DNA of 64,000 nt from Microcebus murinus (GCF_040939455.1 NC_134136.1:73298001-73362000), one strand, 5' to 3'. Numbered from the stretch's first letter, positions 48,136 through 62,205 are shown. The notes: generated from the letters alone by a model not told the origin. Made by a program: numbers and translations.

Positions 48136-51100
48136 ATGGCTCAACAGAGAAATCAAAGCAACAACATCCAACCTAAGAGAATGAACAGTAATTTACCTTA
48201 CCTATCAGTTCTCTCAATAAATGTGAATGGCTTAAACTCTCCACTCAAGAGACATAGGCTGGCTGAATGGATAAGAAAATACAGGCCAAGTATATGCTGT
48301 CTTCAGGAAACACATCTAACCTGCAAGGATGCATATAGACTAAAAGTAAAAGGGTGGAGATCAGTATTCCAGGCAAGTGGAAGCCAAAAGAAGGCTGGTG
48401 TGGCTGTTCTAATTTCAGACGATTTAGTTTTTAAACCAACAAAAGTAGTGAAAGACAAAGAGGGTCATTACATAATGGTGAAGGGCACAGTTCAACAAGA
48501 AGAGATAACAATTTTAAATATTTATGCACCCAACTTAGGTGCACCCAGTTTCATAAAGCAAACCTTACTAGATCTAAGCAAATGGATTAATACCAACTCC
48601 ATAATCACGGGAGATTTCAATACCCCACTGACGGCTCAAGACAGATCCTCCAAACAGAAAATTAATAAAGAAATAATGGACTTAAACAAAACTCTAGAAC
48701 AATTGGGTCTGACTGACATCTACAGGACATTCTACCCCAAATCCACTGAATACACGTTCTTCTCATCAGCTCACGGGACATTCTCTAAGATTGACCATAT
48801 CCTAGGACACAAAGTAAATCTCAAGAAATTTAAAAAAATAGAAATCATACCATGTATCTTCTCAGATCACAATGGAATAAAACTAGAAATCAACCCTAAC
48901 AGAAACTCACATTTCTACACAAAAACGTGGAAATTAAACAACCTCCTACTAAATGATTACTTCGTAAATGAAGAAATCAAGACGGAAATAAAAAACTTCT
49001 ATGAAGAAAACGACAATGGAGAGACAAGTTATCAACTCCTCTGGGACACAGCTAAAGCAGTTCTGAGAGGAAAGTTTATCTCCATAAATGCCTATAATCA
49101 AAAGTCAAAAAGATCACAAATAGACAATCTAATGAAACGACTCAAAGAGCTGGAAAAAGAAGAACAGACCAGCCCCAAACCCAGCAGAAGGAGTGAAATC
49201 AACAAGATCAAATCAGAACTAAATGAAATTGAAAACAGGAAAGCTATTCAGGAGATTAACAAAACAAAAAGTTGGTTCTTTGAAAAAATAAACAAAATTG
49301 ACACGCCACTGGCTAAGCTAACGAAAAGCAGAAAAGAGAAATCTCTAATAAGCTCCATCAGGAATAAAAAAGGAGATATCACAACCGATCCCAAAGAGAT
49401 ACAAGATATAATTTATGAGTACTACAAAGATATTTATTCACACAAACTGGAAAATGTGGAGGAAATGGACAAATTTCTAGAAACATACAGCCTCCCTAGG
49501 CTCAACCAGGAAGAAATAGATTCCCTGAACAGACCAATCTCAACAGCTGAAATAGAAACAGCAATTAAAAATCTCCCTAAAAAGAAAAGTCCCGGTCCAG
49601 ATGGCTTCACACCCGAATTTTACCACACTTACAAAGAAGAACTAATACCTATCTTGCAGAAACTATTCCACAACATCGAGAAGAATGGAAACCTCCCTGA
49701 CACCTTTTATGAAGCGAATATTACTCTGATACCAAAACCAGGAAAGAATCCAACAAAAAAAGAAAACTACAGACCAATATCCCTAATGAATATAGATGCA
49801 AAAATTTTCAACAAAATCTTAGCTAACCGAATCCAGACGCTTATCAAAAAAATAATCCATCATGACCAAGTGGGCTTCATCCCAGGAATGCAGGGATGGT
49901 TCAACATACGCAAATGTATAAATGCAATTCACCACATAAACAGAAGCAAAAACAAAGACCACATGATTCTCTCAATAGATGCAGAAAAAGCTTTTGACAA
50001 AATTCAACACCCTTTCATGATACGAACACTCAAGAAAATAGGCATAGAAGGGACATATCTAAAAATGATACAAGCCATTTATGACAGACCCATAGCTAAC
50101 ATCATACTGAATGGGGAAAAACTGAAAGCATTCCCACTTAGAACCGGAACCAGACAAGGCTGCCCACTATCTCCACTTCTATTCAACATAGTACTGGAAG
50201 TCCTGGCTACAGCAATCAGACAGGAAAGTGGAATTAAAGGTATCCAAATAGGGGCAGAAGAGATCAAACTTTCACTGTTTGCTGATGATATGATATTATA
50301 TCTAGAAAACCCCAAAGATTCAACCAGGAAACTTCTGGAACTGATCAATGAATTTAGCAAAGTCTCAGGATACAAAATCAATACACAGAAATCAGAGGCA
50401 TTCGTATATGCCAACAACAATCAAATCGAAAACCAAATTAAAGACTCAATACCCTTCACAATAGCAACAAAGAAATTAAAGTACCTACGAGTATACTTAA
50501 CCAAGGAGGTAAAAGACCTCTACAGGGAGAACTATGAAACACTGAGGAAGGAAATAGCAGAGGATGTAAACAGATGGAAATCCATTCCATGCTCGTGGAT
50601 CGGCAGACTCAACATCATTAAAATGTCTATACTACCCAAACTGATCTACAGATTCAATGCAATACCTATTAAAATCCCATCAGCATTCTTCACAGATATA
50701 GAAAAAATAATTTTACGCTTTGTATGGAACCAAAGAAGACCCTGAATATCAAGAGCAATTCTAGGCAACAAAAACAAATTGGGAGGCATTAATATGCCAG
50801 ATATCAAACTATACTACAAAGCTGTAGTAATTAAAACAATCTGGTATTGGCACAAAAATAGGATTATTGACCAGTGGAACAGATGTGAGAATCCTGATAT
50901 AAAACCATCCTCATATAGCCATCTAATCTTTGACAAAGTAGACAAAAACATACGCTGGGGAAAAGAATCCCTTTTCAATAAATGGTGCTGGGAAAACTGG
51001 ATAGCCACTTGTAGAAGGTTAAAACAGGACCCACACCTTTCACCTCTCACAAAAATCAACTCACGCTGGATAACAGACTTAAATCTCAGGTATGAAACCA

Positions 51101-52011
51101 TTAGAATTCTAGAGGAAAATGTTGGAAACACTCTCCTAGACATCGGCCTAGGCAAAGAGTTTATGAAGAAATCCCCAAAGGCAATCACAGCAGCAACAAA
51201 AATAAATAAATGGGACATGATGAAACTACAAAGCTTCTGCACAGCCAAAGAAACAGTCATGAAAGTAAACAGACAACCTACAGAATGGGAGAAAATTTTT
51301 GCATCCTATGTATCCGATAAAGGACTGATAACTAGAATATACTTAGAACTCACGAAAATCAGCAAGAAAAAATCAAATAACCCTATTAAAAAGTGGGCAA
51401 AGGACATGAACAGAAACTTTTCTAAAGAAGACAGAAGAATGGCCAACAAACATATGAAAAAATGCTCACCATCCCTAATCATCAGGGAAATGCAAATCAA
51501 AACTACAATGAGATATCACTTAACTCCAGTGAGAATGGCCTTTATCAAAAAGTCTCCAAATAACAAATGCTGGCGTGGTTGTGGAGAGAGAGGAACACTC
51601 CTACACTGCTGGTGGAACTGCAAACTAGTTCAACCTCTGTGGAAAGCAATATGGAGATACCTTAAAGCGATACAAGTGAATATACCATTTGATCCAGCAA
51701 TCCCATTGCTGGGCATCTACCCAAATGATCCAGTGACACTCTTCAAAAAAGACACCTGCACTCGAATGTTTATAGCAGCACAATTCATAATTGCAAGGCT
51801 GTGGAAACAGCCCAAGTGCCCATCAATCCAAGAATGGATTAATAAAATGTGGTATATGTATACTATGGAGTACTATTCAGCTCTAAGAAACAACGGTGAT
51901 ATAGCACATCTTATATTTTCCTGGTTAGAGCTGGAACCCATACTACTAAGTGAAGTATCCCAAGAATGGAAAAACAAGCACCAGATATATTCTCCAGCAA
52001 ACTGGTATTAA
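48136..52011 (+). pseudogene. L1 ORF2 (endonuclease-reverse transcriptase), one nonsense codon
   Basis: Full-length would be 1291 codons, the usual size. The endonuclease shows SINVNGL (near 27), QETH (57-60), GDFN (near 158) and SDHNGI. The reverse transcriptase shows [29 protein letters not shown] and [11 protein letters not shown] (FADD at about 715-718). The C-terminal motif [18 protein letters not shown] keeps Cys1145, Cys1149, His1157 and Cys1162. Codon 870 (50743-50745) is TGA where the L1 at 29296 has CGA in CCCCGAATATC, so a CpG-to-TpG change made the stop. Downstream the frame stays open to the natural stop at 52009-52011. The product would end after the RT and lack the C-terminal part, so autonomous activity is unlikely. 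Confidence 0.95.
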
Positions 52012-52236
52012 CTGAGTAGCACCTAAGTGGACACACAGGTGCTACAGTAATAGGGTATTGGGGTGGTGGGAGGGGGGAGGGGGGCGGGTATATACATACA
52101 TAACGAGTGAGATGTGCACCATCTGGGGGATGGTCATGATGGAGACTCAGACTTTTGGGGGGAGGGGGGGAAATGGGCATTTATTGAAACCTTAAATCTG
52201 TACCCCCATAATATGCCAAAATAAAAAAAAAAAAAA
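52012..52236 (+). terminator. L1 3'UTR with G-rich tract and A-tail
   Basis: Contains G-rich stretches ('gtgggaggggggaggggggc' near 52066 and 'ttggggggaggggggg' near 52155), typical of L1 3'UTRs and able to form G-quadruplexes. 'aaataaaaaaa' near 52218 supplies the polyadenylation signal, followed by the A-tail. Confidence 0.88.
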
Positions 52237-52251
52237 AAAAAACTTGATGAA
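52237..52251. repeat. Target-site duplication, 3' copy, of the full-length L1
   Basis: Exact copy of 44907-44921, directly after the A-tail. Confidence 0.95.
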
Positions 52252-53024
52252 GTTTCTCAGAAAAGATATACTAAGTAGTTCCTTCAGTTTCTGTAGCACT
52301 ACATAACACAAGTGTGCACTGGCCATTGTGGGGAATAGGGAGCAAAAAGTAGGGAGTAGAATACCTTATGACACATATACAAGTGGGTCTTCCCATTACA
52401 ATCAACTCAAAAGTGACAATAAGAAAAGTTTTGGTTTAAAAGAAAGCTTTCTTTTATATGAGTTTAGATCTGTTTTGTCATAAATGAAAACTAGCCCAAC
52501 GTAGCTTAAGAAAAGCAGAATTTACTGGTCATATAACTACAGAGTTCTGGAAAAGGGCAGGCTTAGAGCCTGGCTGGGGGTTCAAATGGTATTACTGGGA
52601 CCCAGTTTCTTGGTTCTGCCTTCTGTTTTATTAGTTCCAATCTCCGGACCAATATGTTAGTAAAATGGTGGCAACAGCTCCAATTTCTCTATCTTCTTAC
52701 ATTCAAGATCAGTAAGAATAAAACAACTTCCCCAAATGTGCCATAGAAAGTCTCATCATATCTCATTTGCCATTTATTTCATTATATGACCAAATATGAA
52801 TAATCACAATGACCAAAAGTCATATGAGTCAAATGAGATATGGTTGATGGTTTAGTCCTACGTCTTATGCTCTACAAATGGAGTTGTGGGATGACATGCC
52901 ACCTGAGCCAAATGGACCAATAAGGGAAGAGTTCCAAATGGATATTTCCTGATAAGATAAATGAATGCCAGGTAACCAAAAGATAGGGGATTAATAGCTA
53001 TTAAAGGTTAATAATTCATAACAT
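52252..53024. other. Unassigned sequence with an unresolved old repeat
   Basis: Around 52480-52830 'gcagaatttactggtcatat' and 'actgggacccagtttcttgg' look like an old mammalian repeat that I cannot name. It resembles 53420-53640 ('tagaaatttattatctcacc'). Confidence 0.35.
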
Positions 53025-53250
53025 CTACTCAATGATTATTACATACCAGACACCATGTTAAGAACTTTACATATATTATCTCAAAATGCTTCACAACCAC
53101 CCTCTAAGTACTGGTATTAACTAAATCTTACAAATGAGAAAAATGAGGCCCAAAACTGTAAAGTCACTAACCCAAGGTCCCATACCTAGTAAGTGGGGAA
53201 ACTGTTATCAACTTACACTATTGTCAAACTCTAATGCTTTCTAGGTTAAT
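53025..53250 (-). mobile_element. MIR SINE
   Basis: The plus strand shows antisense MIR: 'taagaactttacatatatta', 'caaccaccctctaagtactg', 'atgagaaaaatgaggcccaa', 'gtcactaacccaaggtccca'. Confidence 0.8.
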
Positions 53251-53704
53251 ATATTTATTAGTACAATGGAGAAGTTCTGATGGAGATAGAGGGTTGTGCT
53301 AAGGAGACCAAAATGCTAACAAGGAGAAAGGACAAAGTTCTGTGTTGGAGTATTAGAAAAAGACCTCCTTGGAACAACTGGGCTAATTAAGCCAGTAAGT
53401 AACAGAAAAATTTATTACAAATGTCTTAACCAGTAGAAATTTATTATCTCACCTTCCAGAAGTCTTGAGGCAGGCAGTTCCAGGGTTGATTCCTTCAGCA
53501 GTGCAATATCAAAGAATCAGACTTTCTTTTTCACTATCTGGCATTCACCATCCAGTTTGTCCATCATGGCTGAAATATGGCTGCAAGAGCTCCAGGCATC
53601 TTTATATAACTGTGTCCAAAGATAGAAAGTGAAATTTCTCCTTTAGTGTCTCCTTTTTATCAGAATGGGAAACCATTCCCAGGAGTCCCACAGCAGATGT
53701 CTTC
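53251..53704. other. Unassigned sequence
   Basis: No gene. Part of it (53420-53640) resembles the unresolved repeat near 52480. Confidence 0.35.
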
Positions 53705-54105
53705 TGCTATATGATTTGAATGTGTCCCTTCCAAAATTTATTTGTTGAAACATAATGGCCAATTTGATAGAATTAAGAGGTGGGGTCTTTAAGCAGTAAT
53801 TAATACCTCTGAAATTAAAGGATCCTCCTTTTTGAATGGGATTAAAGTCCTTATAAAAGAGGCTTCGTGCAGCATTAGGCCCTCTTGCCGTTCTGCCTTC
53901 CACCATGAGGACACAGTGTTCTTCACCTGCTGAAGGCACAGCAATCAGGCTCCATCTTGGAAGCAGAAAGCAGGCCTCACAGAACAACAAAACCTGACAG
54001 CACCTTGATCTTAGACTTCCTCGCCTCCAGAATTGTGAGAATAAATTTCTGTTCTTTATAAATTATCCAGTCTCGAGAATTTTGTTATAGCAGCAGACTG
54101 AGACA
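53705..54105 (+). mobile_element. Solo LTR of the ERVL-MaLR group (MST/MLT1 type)
   Basis: A 401-bp LTR with the typical order: 'tgatttgaatgtgtcccttc', 'attaagaggtggggtcttta', 'ttataaaagaggcttcgtgc' (TATA-like), 'ccttgatcttagacttcctc', 'ctccagaattgtgagaataa' (polyadenylation signal) and the end 'gttatagcagcagactgaga'. No second LTR or internal region is near it, so it is a solo LTR. The subfamily was not resolved. Confidence 0.85.
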
Positions 54106-54788
54106 TTTAATTTACCAGCACTGTGTTTGGGTTTCAAGCTTTACCCTAAGCCAATCTCTGCTGAAGTAGAATGGGATTTGTCCCTTCAGGACGAAGGCCC
54201 ATTCCCTCAGCACTAGAGCCAGGAACAGGGTGAGGCATCTAGGTTACAAAGGGAGGCACTCACTCTCAGGGTTCTAATTTTGCAACAACCTTTGAGTACC
54301 TCTATAAATTGTATACACATTCTATGATATTCAGAGTGAGGGCTTCTTTAGGTTTTATGTGCAAGGTGCTTCAGTTGCCTTACCTACATCCCAGCCCTGC
54401 TCAGTATACTGCCTCCACCCAGCACTTGAAGAGATCAGGAGTACTTTTAAGATAAAATGAGGAAGATATGGCTTTTGAAATGACAATCAATGTTTTAGTG
54501 TGAGGCACACATGACTTCTGTCATGTCTCACCCATCAAGTATGCATATAAAGCCTGGTCAGATACTGGACATTTAACATCTCTGAACCTTTTTACTAGGT
54601 GATCATCAAGGTTTCTCATATCTTTGAAGTCCAGGGAATCCTGCTAGGTACTTTTTAATCAAATAACATCTAAGGCCTTATCTGATGTTATAGAAGCTCA
54701 GCAATAAGGAGACACATTATTTGAGTTCATAGGAGGAAAACATCGTAATCTGCCTTCAATCCTTCCCCATAAACCTCACTCTCCTTTA
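54106..54788. other. Unassigned non-coding sequence
   Basis: No gene or clear repeat seen between the solo LTR and the ERV. Confidence 0.4.
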
Positions 54789-54792
54789 CTAC
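54789..54792. repeat. 4-bp target duplication of the ERV (left)
   Basis: 'ctac' next to the left LTR equals 'ctac' at 62830-62833 beyond the right LTR. Four bases is usual for gammaretrovirus-like (class I) ERVs. Confidence 0.7.
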
Positions 54793-55393
54793 TGTGGACA
54801 GAAAAAATCCAAACTCTGAAATATTTGAAACAAGTTTATTCTGAGCCAAATTTGAGGACCATGACCTGGAGCCACTCCCAAGAAGCCTTGAGCTGGTGGA
54901 CTCGCTGTGGCTGGGTTACAGTTTGATTTTATACATTTCAGGGAGACAGGGTTTGCAGGTAAAGTCATAAATCAATATGTAGGAGGCATACATTGACTTG
55001 GCCCAAAAAGGTGGGCCATCTCTAAGTGGGGGCTTATAGGTGAGTTTAAAGATTCTTTGGCTTGTAATTGGTTAAAAACATGAAGCTTTGTCTAAAGGAT
55101 TGGAATGTTTCAACATAAGGAGCTATTATCAGAGATAAGCCAATTGACATATATTTGTTGTGTAAACTGAGGACCTGAAGGTTTGTTTTGCATACCCTTA
55201 GGCCTGTTAATAGGTTACAAAGGATGTCTCCTAGAAGGGAGGCAGGGCATGATGAAGCATGTCTGACTTCCCTCCTCCTGGCAGACAGTTTAGTTTTAGG
55301 ATATTCCTTTGGCCACAAGGGGGTCCATTCAATCAGCCAGTGTGTGTGGGGGGGGGGGGGGGCGTGAGCCTTAAAATTTTATTTGAGTTCACA
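54793..55393 (-). repeat. ERV 3' LTR
   Basis: 601 bp. It matches the LTR at 62206 over its full length with scattered differences. The polyadenylation signal (plus strand 'tttatt', 54835-54840) is at the same place in both. A 14-15 base G run near 55348 is expanded compared with the other LTR. An open frame starting MWPKEYPKTK on the minus strand occurs in both LTRs only because they are copies. Confidence 0.85.
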
Positions 55394-57786
55394 ATTCCAG
55401 GCTTCTGGCCAAGATCTGTCAGAGGAAGCATCTATGGCCAAACTTTTATTTTGTCCCATCCATTGCCAGGGTGGTGTGGCTACCTGCCCTGGGTCCATCT
55501 AGTCCCTCGGTGGGACCCTTGTGGCCAGAGGACTGAAGAACCAAAGTGGGGCTTACAGCTAATTAAATAAGCTAAACAGGACTGTAGGTAGACAGGCACT
55601 CATTGATACTCTAAAATCTTTTAGATGACATAAGAGTAAAATGCAAAATGTCAAAGGCAAAGCTATAAAACTAATTTACTTATAAGTATTGAGGTACTAT
55701 ATTTTGGGGGTTAGTGGTAGACTTGTAACAAATATAAGCACCATTAATATTTAAGCTAAGGGAATTTTAGAGACTTACTGTGTCATAACATTTTAGTCTC
55801 CTTAGTAATTTAAAGTAAGGTGGCTGATAAATTACTCATTATTTCCTTTTGTATAAATCCATAACTGATAAAAATTATGCTCAGTAAGTTTTAAGTCTAC
55901 AGGAAGCAGGGGAAGAAAAAGAAAACTCTTATGATTGGGATGGATATCTGCAGCAGGTGGCCTAGAAAGACAAAGTATTTTAGTTAGTATTCCTTTGGGC
56001 TTCTGTGTGCTCCTCCTTGATCTGGAGGATCTAAACTAATTCCATCCCTCAGAATTGGCCCTTACAATCTGACATGTCCCCTTTGCGATATACCCTGGAC
56101 CTAGAGTGAGGATATTTGAACAGGGCTTTGGCAGATTCCATGGTTCTAAGGTCCCAGAGATCAGATAAACTTGCTATTTACTTAAAATTTGTCAGGACTC
56201 TGGAAAACAAAACAAAAGAATTAGTAATGTTTTAAATGGTCTTTTTGTGAAAATTTAGTTCGGCCTCATGAGGTTACATTAGCTATACTTATGGTCATAT
56301 TAGTTTTCTAATTAAAGTTAAAGTCTTAGAAGTTTGTTTTGTTTTAGTCCAATGGTATAATAATCTCCAAAGTTATCAGACACCAGTATTCAAGTGGATT
56401 TATCAGTCCTTTCCACGACCTTATTTGAAAAAGCCAACTTTGGACTTTCATCTCAGAAAGTGATTCTTTCTGGCTATCAAAGTAAAATAACTTTTAAAAG
56501 ATGGTAAAACTTGGACCAGCCATGGTTAGAGACAATTGACAAACCAAATTGATTATTTTTGACATATAGCAATAACCATAATTATTACTGATAACATACC
56601 CCAAGACATGTCAATTATTTTACAATACTACAATATATATTAATAACATACAAGTACAGCCCAAAGAAAGTTAAATGCCATTTCATCTCTGACAATGTTC
56701 CCTGGATGGTTTTGACACACCAAATAAATCTAATGTCCGTCTTAGACTTTTAGTGATCCTAATGTATGAAAAGCTAGTTTAAGGTCAAAAGACTGGATTG
56801 AGAATTTAAGTTTTGGAAACGTTGTCAAATATCAAAGGCTTTAAATATTTGTTCATATACAATCACAAACCACTATAAAATAATTTATTTAACCAAGAGA
56901 TAGTCATCAAAAGATTCTAAAGGTGATAAAGTTATATGGGTATAAATAAAGTTTGGTTTTTCTATTTAGTCAAAACCTAATAAAGAGTACAGGGATTATC
57001 TGATAAAGCATAAATCTTTGTTTCTTTTAGGTCAATTATCAAAATTAAACAAAAACCTTTTGTAGTATTTTTTTTTATATTAAAAAGGAAACATGTTATA
57101 GAATCAAACATGTTATAGAATCAAAATGAGTATGTTATGTCACTTTATTAAGTGTAAATTAAGAGTAAATTAACATTAACCGAAATCTTTGTTTTAGCCA
57201 AAATTTTTTTTATTCGTATAGCCAACTGGACCACACACAAAATTCTTTAACAAATTCATTTTTTTTATTCCAACCTTCACGTACCATACACTATCTACAA
57301 AACATGCCTAAAAACTTTCTGTTTTGTCCTAACATTCCCTTTTCCTAAATAACCAGTCATTTTAGGACAAAAATTCCATGCAAGATCCTTTATTTTACAT
57401 TATTCTTTTTGCTTAACCTTTCTTACCAAAAAATATATTTCCATATTTATTGCCTTTTTACATCTTTTTCTTACTCACAAGTGGAATTTTGTTTTTATTT
57501 TCTTTCTAAATTTATTTTGATTTGACCTTTAAATAACCTTTGAATTAGAGAAAGTTATATATATATTTTAATAAGAACACATTCTATTTTATAATTTTTT
57601 TATTATTATTCTTTGGTACACCTTTATATAGAGAATTATATGCATTGACTAGAATTTTTATTTTTAGTAACTTTAAATTTTAGTGAAAGCTTAAAGAATA
57701 GGAAGTCATTAATTGTTCATCATAAGACACTTGTTGTTATGAAGCAAGATTGCAGGTTAGTATAAAATTATAGTCAAATTAATAAT
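55394..57786 (-). other. ERV interior, left part, no coding potential seen
   Basis: AT-rich, no retroviral protein motif or long frame. A 17-bp tandem repeat of 'aacatgttatagaatca' occurs near 57090-57123. Confidence 0.5.
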
Positions 57787-57788
57787 TC

Positions 57789-57791
57789 AAA

Positions 57792-57825
<34 letters not shown>
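57789..57825. repeat. (TA)n microsatellite
   Basis: TA run directly next to the T-run of the minus-strand Alu, so it may be part of the insertion target. Confidence 0.9.
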
Positions 57826-57856
<31 letters not shown>

Positions 57857-58170
57857 AGACAGAGTCTCACTTTGTTGCCCGGGCTAGAGTGAGTGCCGTG
57901 GCGTCAGCCTAGCTCACAGCAACCTCAAACTCCTGGGCTCCAGTGATCCTTCTGCCTCAGCCTCCCGGGTAGCTGGGACTACAGGCATGCGCCACCATGC
58001 CCGGCTAATTTTTTTTTTTATATATATATCAGTTGGCCAATTAATTTCTTTCTATTTATAGTAGAGACGGGGTCTCGCTCAGGCTGGTTTTGAACTCCTG
58101 ACCTTGAGCAATCCGCCCGCCTCGGCCTCCCAAGAGCTAGGATTACAGGCGTGAGCCACAGCGCCCGGCC
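57826..58170 (-). mobile_element. Young lemur-type Alu in the ERV
   Basis: Minus-strand Alu from a long T-run to 'gagccacagcgcccggcc'. The flanks are both TA-rich ('tatatatattttt'), so a target duplication is likely but cannot be measured. Confidence 0.93.
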
Positions 58171-58325
58171 TATATATATTTTTAAACACAAAAATCCTTA
58201 ATCTTTGAGAGGAGACTCAGTTTTCCAAACAAATATAAGACCTAATAGACATACTGAAGTATAAGTTAATACGGAGGCTGAATCTGTCTTTTTTTCCCTT
58301 CCTTTTTGCAGTTTATTAAAAAGTG
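58171..58325 (-). other. ERV interior between two Alus
   Basis: A 155-bp spacer with no recognisable motif. Confidence 0.5.
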
Positions 58326-58680
<355 letters not shown>

Positions 58681-61600
58681 AAAAAGTGAATAAAAAATCT
58701 TTTGTTATTCCTATTAATATCATATGACAATCTAGTTCAAAAGAGAAAGCCAAATTTTATTGTATTAGTGTATTAATGATAAAGTTAATTTTAATAAAAT
58801 CTTATAAACAAATCCATCTGATTTTAACCAATTTGACAATAAGTTAAGACTTTTATGAACCTTCTATAACTTTTAACTTTTATATCCACTTAATTTTTAA
58901 TGATCATTTACATATTGAATAAGTAATTTTAAAAACCAATAAATTAAATGAAATTATCTTTTAACAAAACTAATATTTATGACTTACAACATTTTTATTA
59001 ACAATTTTTATATAGAATCGTTTCCCTTTCATCTAGAAGTTTCAATTACATATGCTAATCATAATGTCAACACTTAGAAAAACCTAGAAAGTTAAAGTAA
59101 CTTTGAACTATTAGTCACCAATCTTATTAGTATTCCTAAATATAAAGATATCAAGGTATAAGCTTAAACTTATGTATAAGTACTAATGTTCTAGTATTTC
59201 ACCACCTTATAAATGACCCAGATATTTCATGATTATCTTTTTTTAACTTAACATAATGACTTTAAGATTTTAAATTACATGAAAACTTTATTTGTATTTA
59301 TTTTATTTATATTTACCTAATTTATCTTATTTATTTATCTTAGCAGTTCACTTAGATTCCAGCTATTATTAAAGTTACTTTTCTGTTAACCATTTTTATA
59401 CCCTGTAAATCAGATATATATAACACAGAACAGTGATCAAAATACAAACTCATAAATCTTACCAACAAAAAAATAAGTATTTCAATAAGACTTGTTATTT
59501 TAAACAAATATAATATCACTTCTAAATTTTATAAGCATAGTAGTCATTTTAGAATATCCAGTTTAAAGGTATTAGTTAATTAGATCCTTTTAAAACATCA
59601 CATCCCCAAACAAAATCTACTGACATCACAAGGCTCAAAGTGTCTCTGACCCCCAAAGTTTGGGAGCAAAAGCTACTATTTTCATAAAGGCTTGCTGAAA
59701 ATTTACTGACATGAAGATTAATAGGAGAAAGAATTAAAATTTATACATGAATACCTTCAGAATGAACACTCAAAGATGCAGTGGAAATTGTCCATATTTT
59801 ATGTTTAAAGTATGGACAGCTGTGTAGAAATATGATTGGACAAAAAGGGTATTAGCTAATTCTAACAGGCTGAGTGACAGAATCCAACATGGCTTTAATA
59901 TTTAGATTCTTTTTGGTCTCTGAGTGTGCATTCCTTCCTTCTGGTGTAGGGCAAGGCCCTTTCTGAAATAGTGTTTTATAGTAAAACAAAGTAGATCACA
60001 TAATTACTTTATGGCCATTTTACATAGAATAATCTTAGATTTAATGGCTAGCTTCAGGGAAGAATTGGTACAAGAGGCAGGCAAGGTCAGAAAATTTTTG
60101 CTTCTGAAGACATCATTTTAAGTTAGTTTTCCAAATTCCATCAACATAAGATCACCTGACTGTAGACTGAGGGGAAAAAAAAAAAAAAAACAACTTTCAC
60201 TACAGATTGTTAGCACCTCAAATAATGATACATAGTGGTAACATGCTTTTTTACATGAGGATCGAGATTAAGCTGTTTTAAAAACAATCTAAATAGTCTA
60301 AAAACAATTTCAGGGGGTATAAACTTGAGCACGTACAATATTTATAAAGAGTAAGACTACTGTGAAGTTCTCATGGATTTTAACCATCATTCACTTTTTA
60401 TCTTAAAATAAATTACTATATACAAATTAATAATTTAGAAATTTTTTTCCCAGGCAAAAACTTTGTTATAGCAACATAATGTACATATAACTGGCTAGAT
60501 TATAAAGAGTAGGATAAAAATGAACAAGAACAAGGGAAAACTAAAGCTTCCAATTTAAGTTCTTCTAACTACAACTTCTAGGACAACTTTGAATCCCTAA
60601 CAGTACTGTTAATATTAGATGATAGTGAGAAACACCTTTTGTTTACCTCTCTACAGGCACTGAATTGGTGGAAGTAAATTATATCTATAGTTAGGATTAA
60701 AAGACCAAAACCAAAATGTTTTCATAAACCTTTGACCATTAAGCTTGATTTTTGCTCTACTTGGTGTTTTATTTTATTTTGATTTATTAATTTATTTTAA
60801 TTTGCTGACACTTAAGCACATTTGCATTTTTTACCTTAAACACATAGGTATTTTTGTTGGTGACTCAGATTTAGTGATTATCATTAGACCAAATATTAAA
60901 TTTGCTTTACTTATCAAAAATCACACATTATTTTGTCTTTGGCTGAGTTTATATTTTTATAACCTTTATATCAAATTTTGACACCTCACGAACATAAAAA
61001 TGTCCAGTAAAACCCAGGCAAAACAAATGTATGCTGACAATTTGAAAGCATTTCTACTATTACTTCAATAATGACCTTTTTATTTTTAATAATAACCCAG
61101 CTTATTTGCCAAAGATTACTAAATTCATGTGACGTATTTGGGTTTAATTTTATGAGCACTCCCTTATTTTTAAGCCAGTCCAGAACCATGTAAGGACAAA
61201 CATGGAATATATGGACAGACACAAAATATACCTAAACATATATACTCTCACACACATACACACAAAGTTCTAATAGATTTTACCCTAGAACTCTAGCCAT
61301 GAGATGGTAACACAAACTCACCAGTCTGTAAGATATCTGGATCCAAATTTCTTCTGATGAGACTGGAACTTGTTCACATGGCAAACTTTAGTTGCCCAGA
61401 TAGGTAACCTAATTAGGCCTGTGGATCAAACTTTTGGGTAAAGCAGTTTCCATGGCAGTTTGATTTTTAGAAAACCTTTACCCCTTTTTTTTCCTTCGGT
61501 TTAAAATGAATTTGCATATTAGCTAGAACTGGCTACAGGATCTCCAGGTAGCCTTTCAATTGTAAATACCATAAACAATGAGTTATTTTAACATCAGTAG

Positions 61601-62205
61601 AAAAATTTAGCAGGTTTTAGAGTAGCCAGAAAAGAAGAGAGAGAAATAGCTTGAGACAGTTTAATAGTGGTAAGTCTACCATTTCAGCTCTGAATTTTTC
61701 TTGAAGTAACTTGCCCTTTTGTAAAAACTTATGCACAAGAATTAGCTATAACCAGCTGGAGCCCTAGAAAACCTGGCATGCCTTTGAATCTTTTCATTTA
61801 CAAAAATACTTGCAAGTAGAGGCCCCACAAACCAACTGGGGTGCCTAATGGGGGTCATTCTCCTTGTCTTTCCTCATTTTTAAAGGATTTCCCATTTTCC
61901 TTACAGAAAAGCCAATTGAGATTAATTTTAGGATAAAAAGACAATGGAGAAGACCCTTTAGAATGCATCTCCAAACCTAAGTTAGGATTCCAAACAACAA
62001 TTCCTAGGAAAAGAACCAGCTCAGAGTAATTCAAGACCATCAACCAAAAAGTAGGACTTACCAGTTCCCGCTAGAGGAGCAGCTAGAAGTGAGGGTGGGG
62101 GCGTCAATGGGCCTGTGCTTGTACCTTAACTTGGGATTCAGGCTACTCCTTCGGGGGTCCTGAGTCTTCTCTGAGATTCTGAGATCCTGCCGACTATGTC
62201 AAGAT
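58681..62205 (-). other. ERV interior, right (5') part, no coding potential seen
   Basis: 3.5 kb of AT-rich sequence without a retroviral motif. Next to the 5' LTR, the plus strand 'cctgccgactatgtcaa' (62186-62202) could be a decayed primer-binding site, perhaps for tRNA-Arg, but the match is weak. Confidence 0.45.

Larger units (their letters stand above)
44922..52236 (+). mobile_element. Full-length L1 LINE, about 7.3 kb
   Basis: A complete L1: 5'UTR (44922-47062), intact ORF1 (47063-48067), 68-bp spacer, ORF2 (48136-52011) with one stop, 3'UTR (52012 on) and a short A-tail. Perfect 15-bp target duplications flank it, so it is a recent insertion by the standards of this window. At about 7.3 kb it is longer than a human L1 (about 6 kb) because its 5'UTR is about 2.1 kb and contains four tandem units. 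Confidence 0.97.

Noticed and set aside
55046..55318. 90-codon frame (MWPKEYPKTK...) repeated at 62507-62761
   Set aside because: It lies inside both ERV LTRs and is shared only because the LTRs are copies of each other; no known protein similarity.
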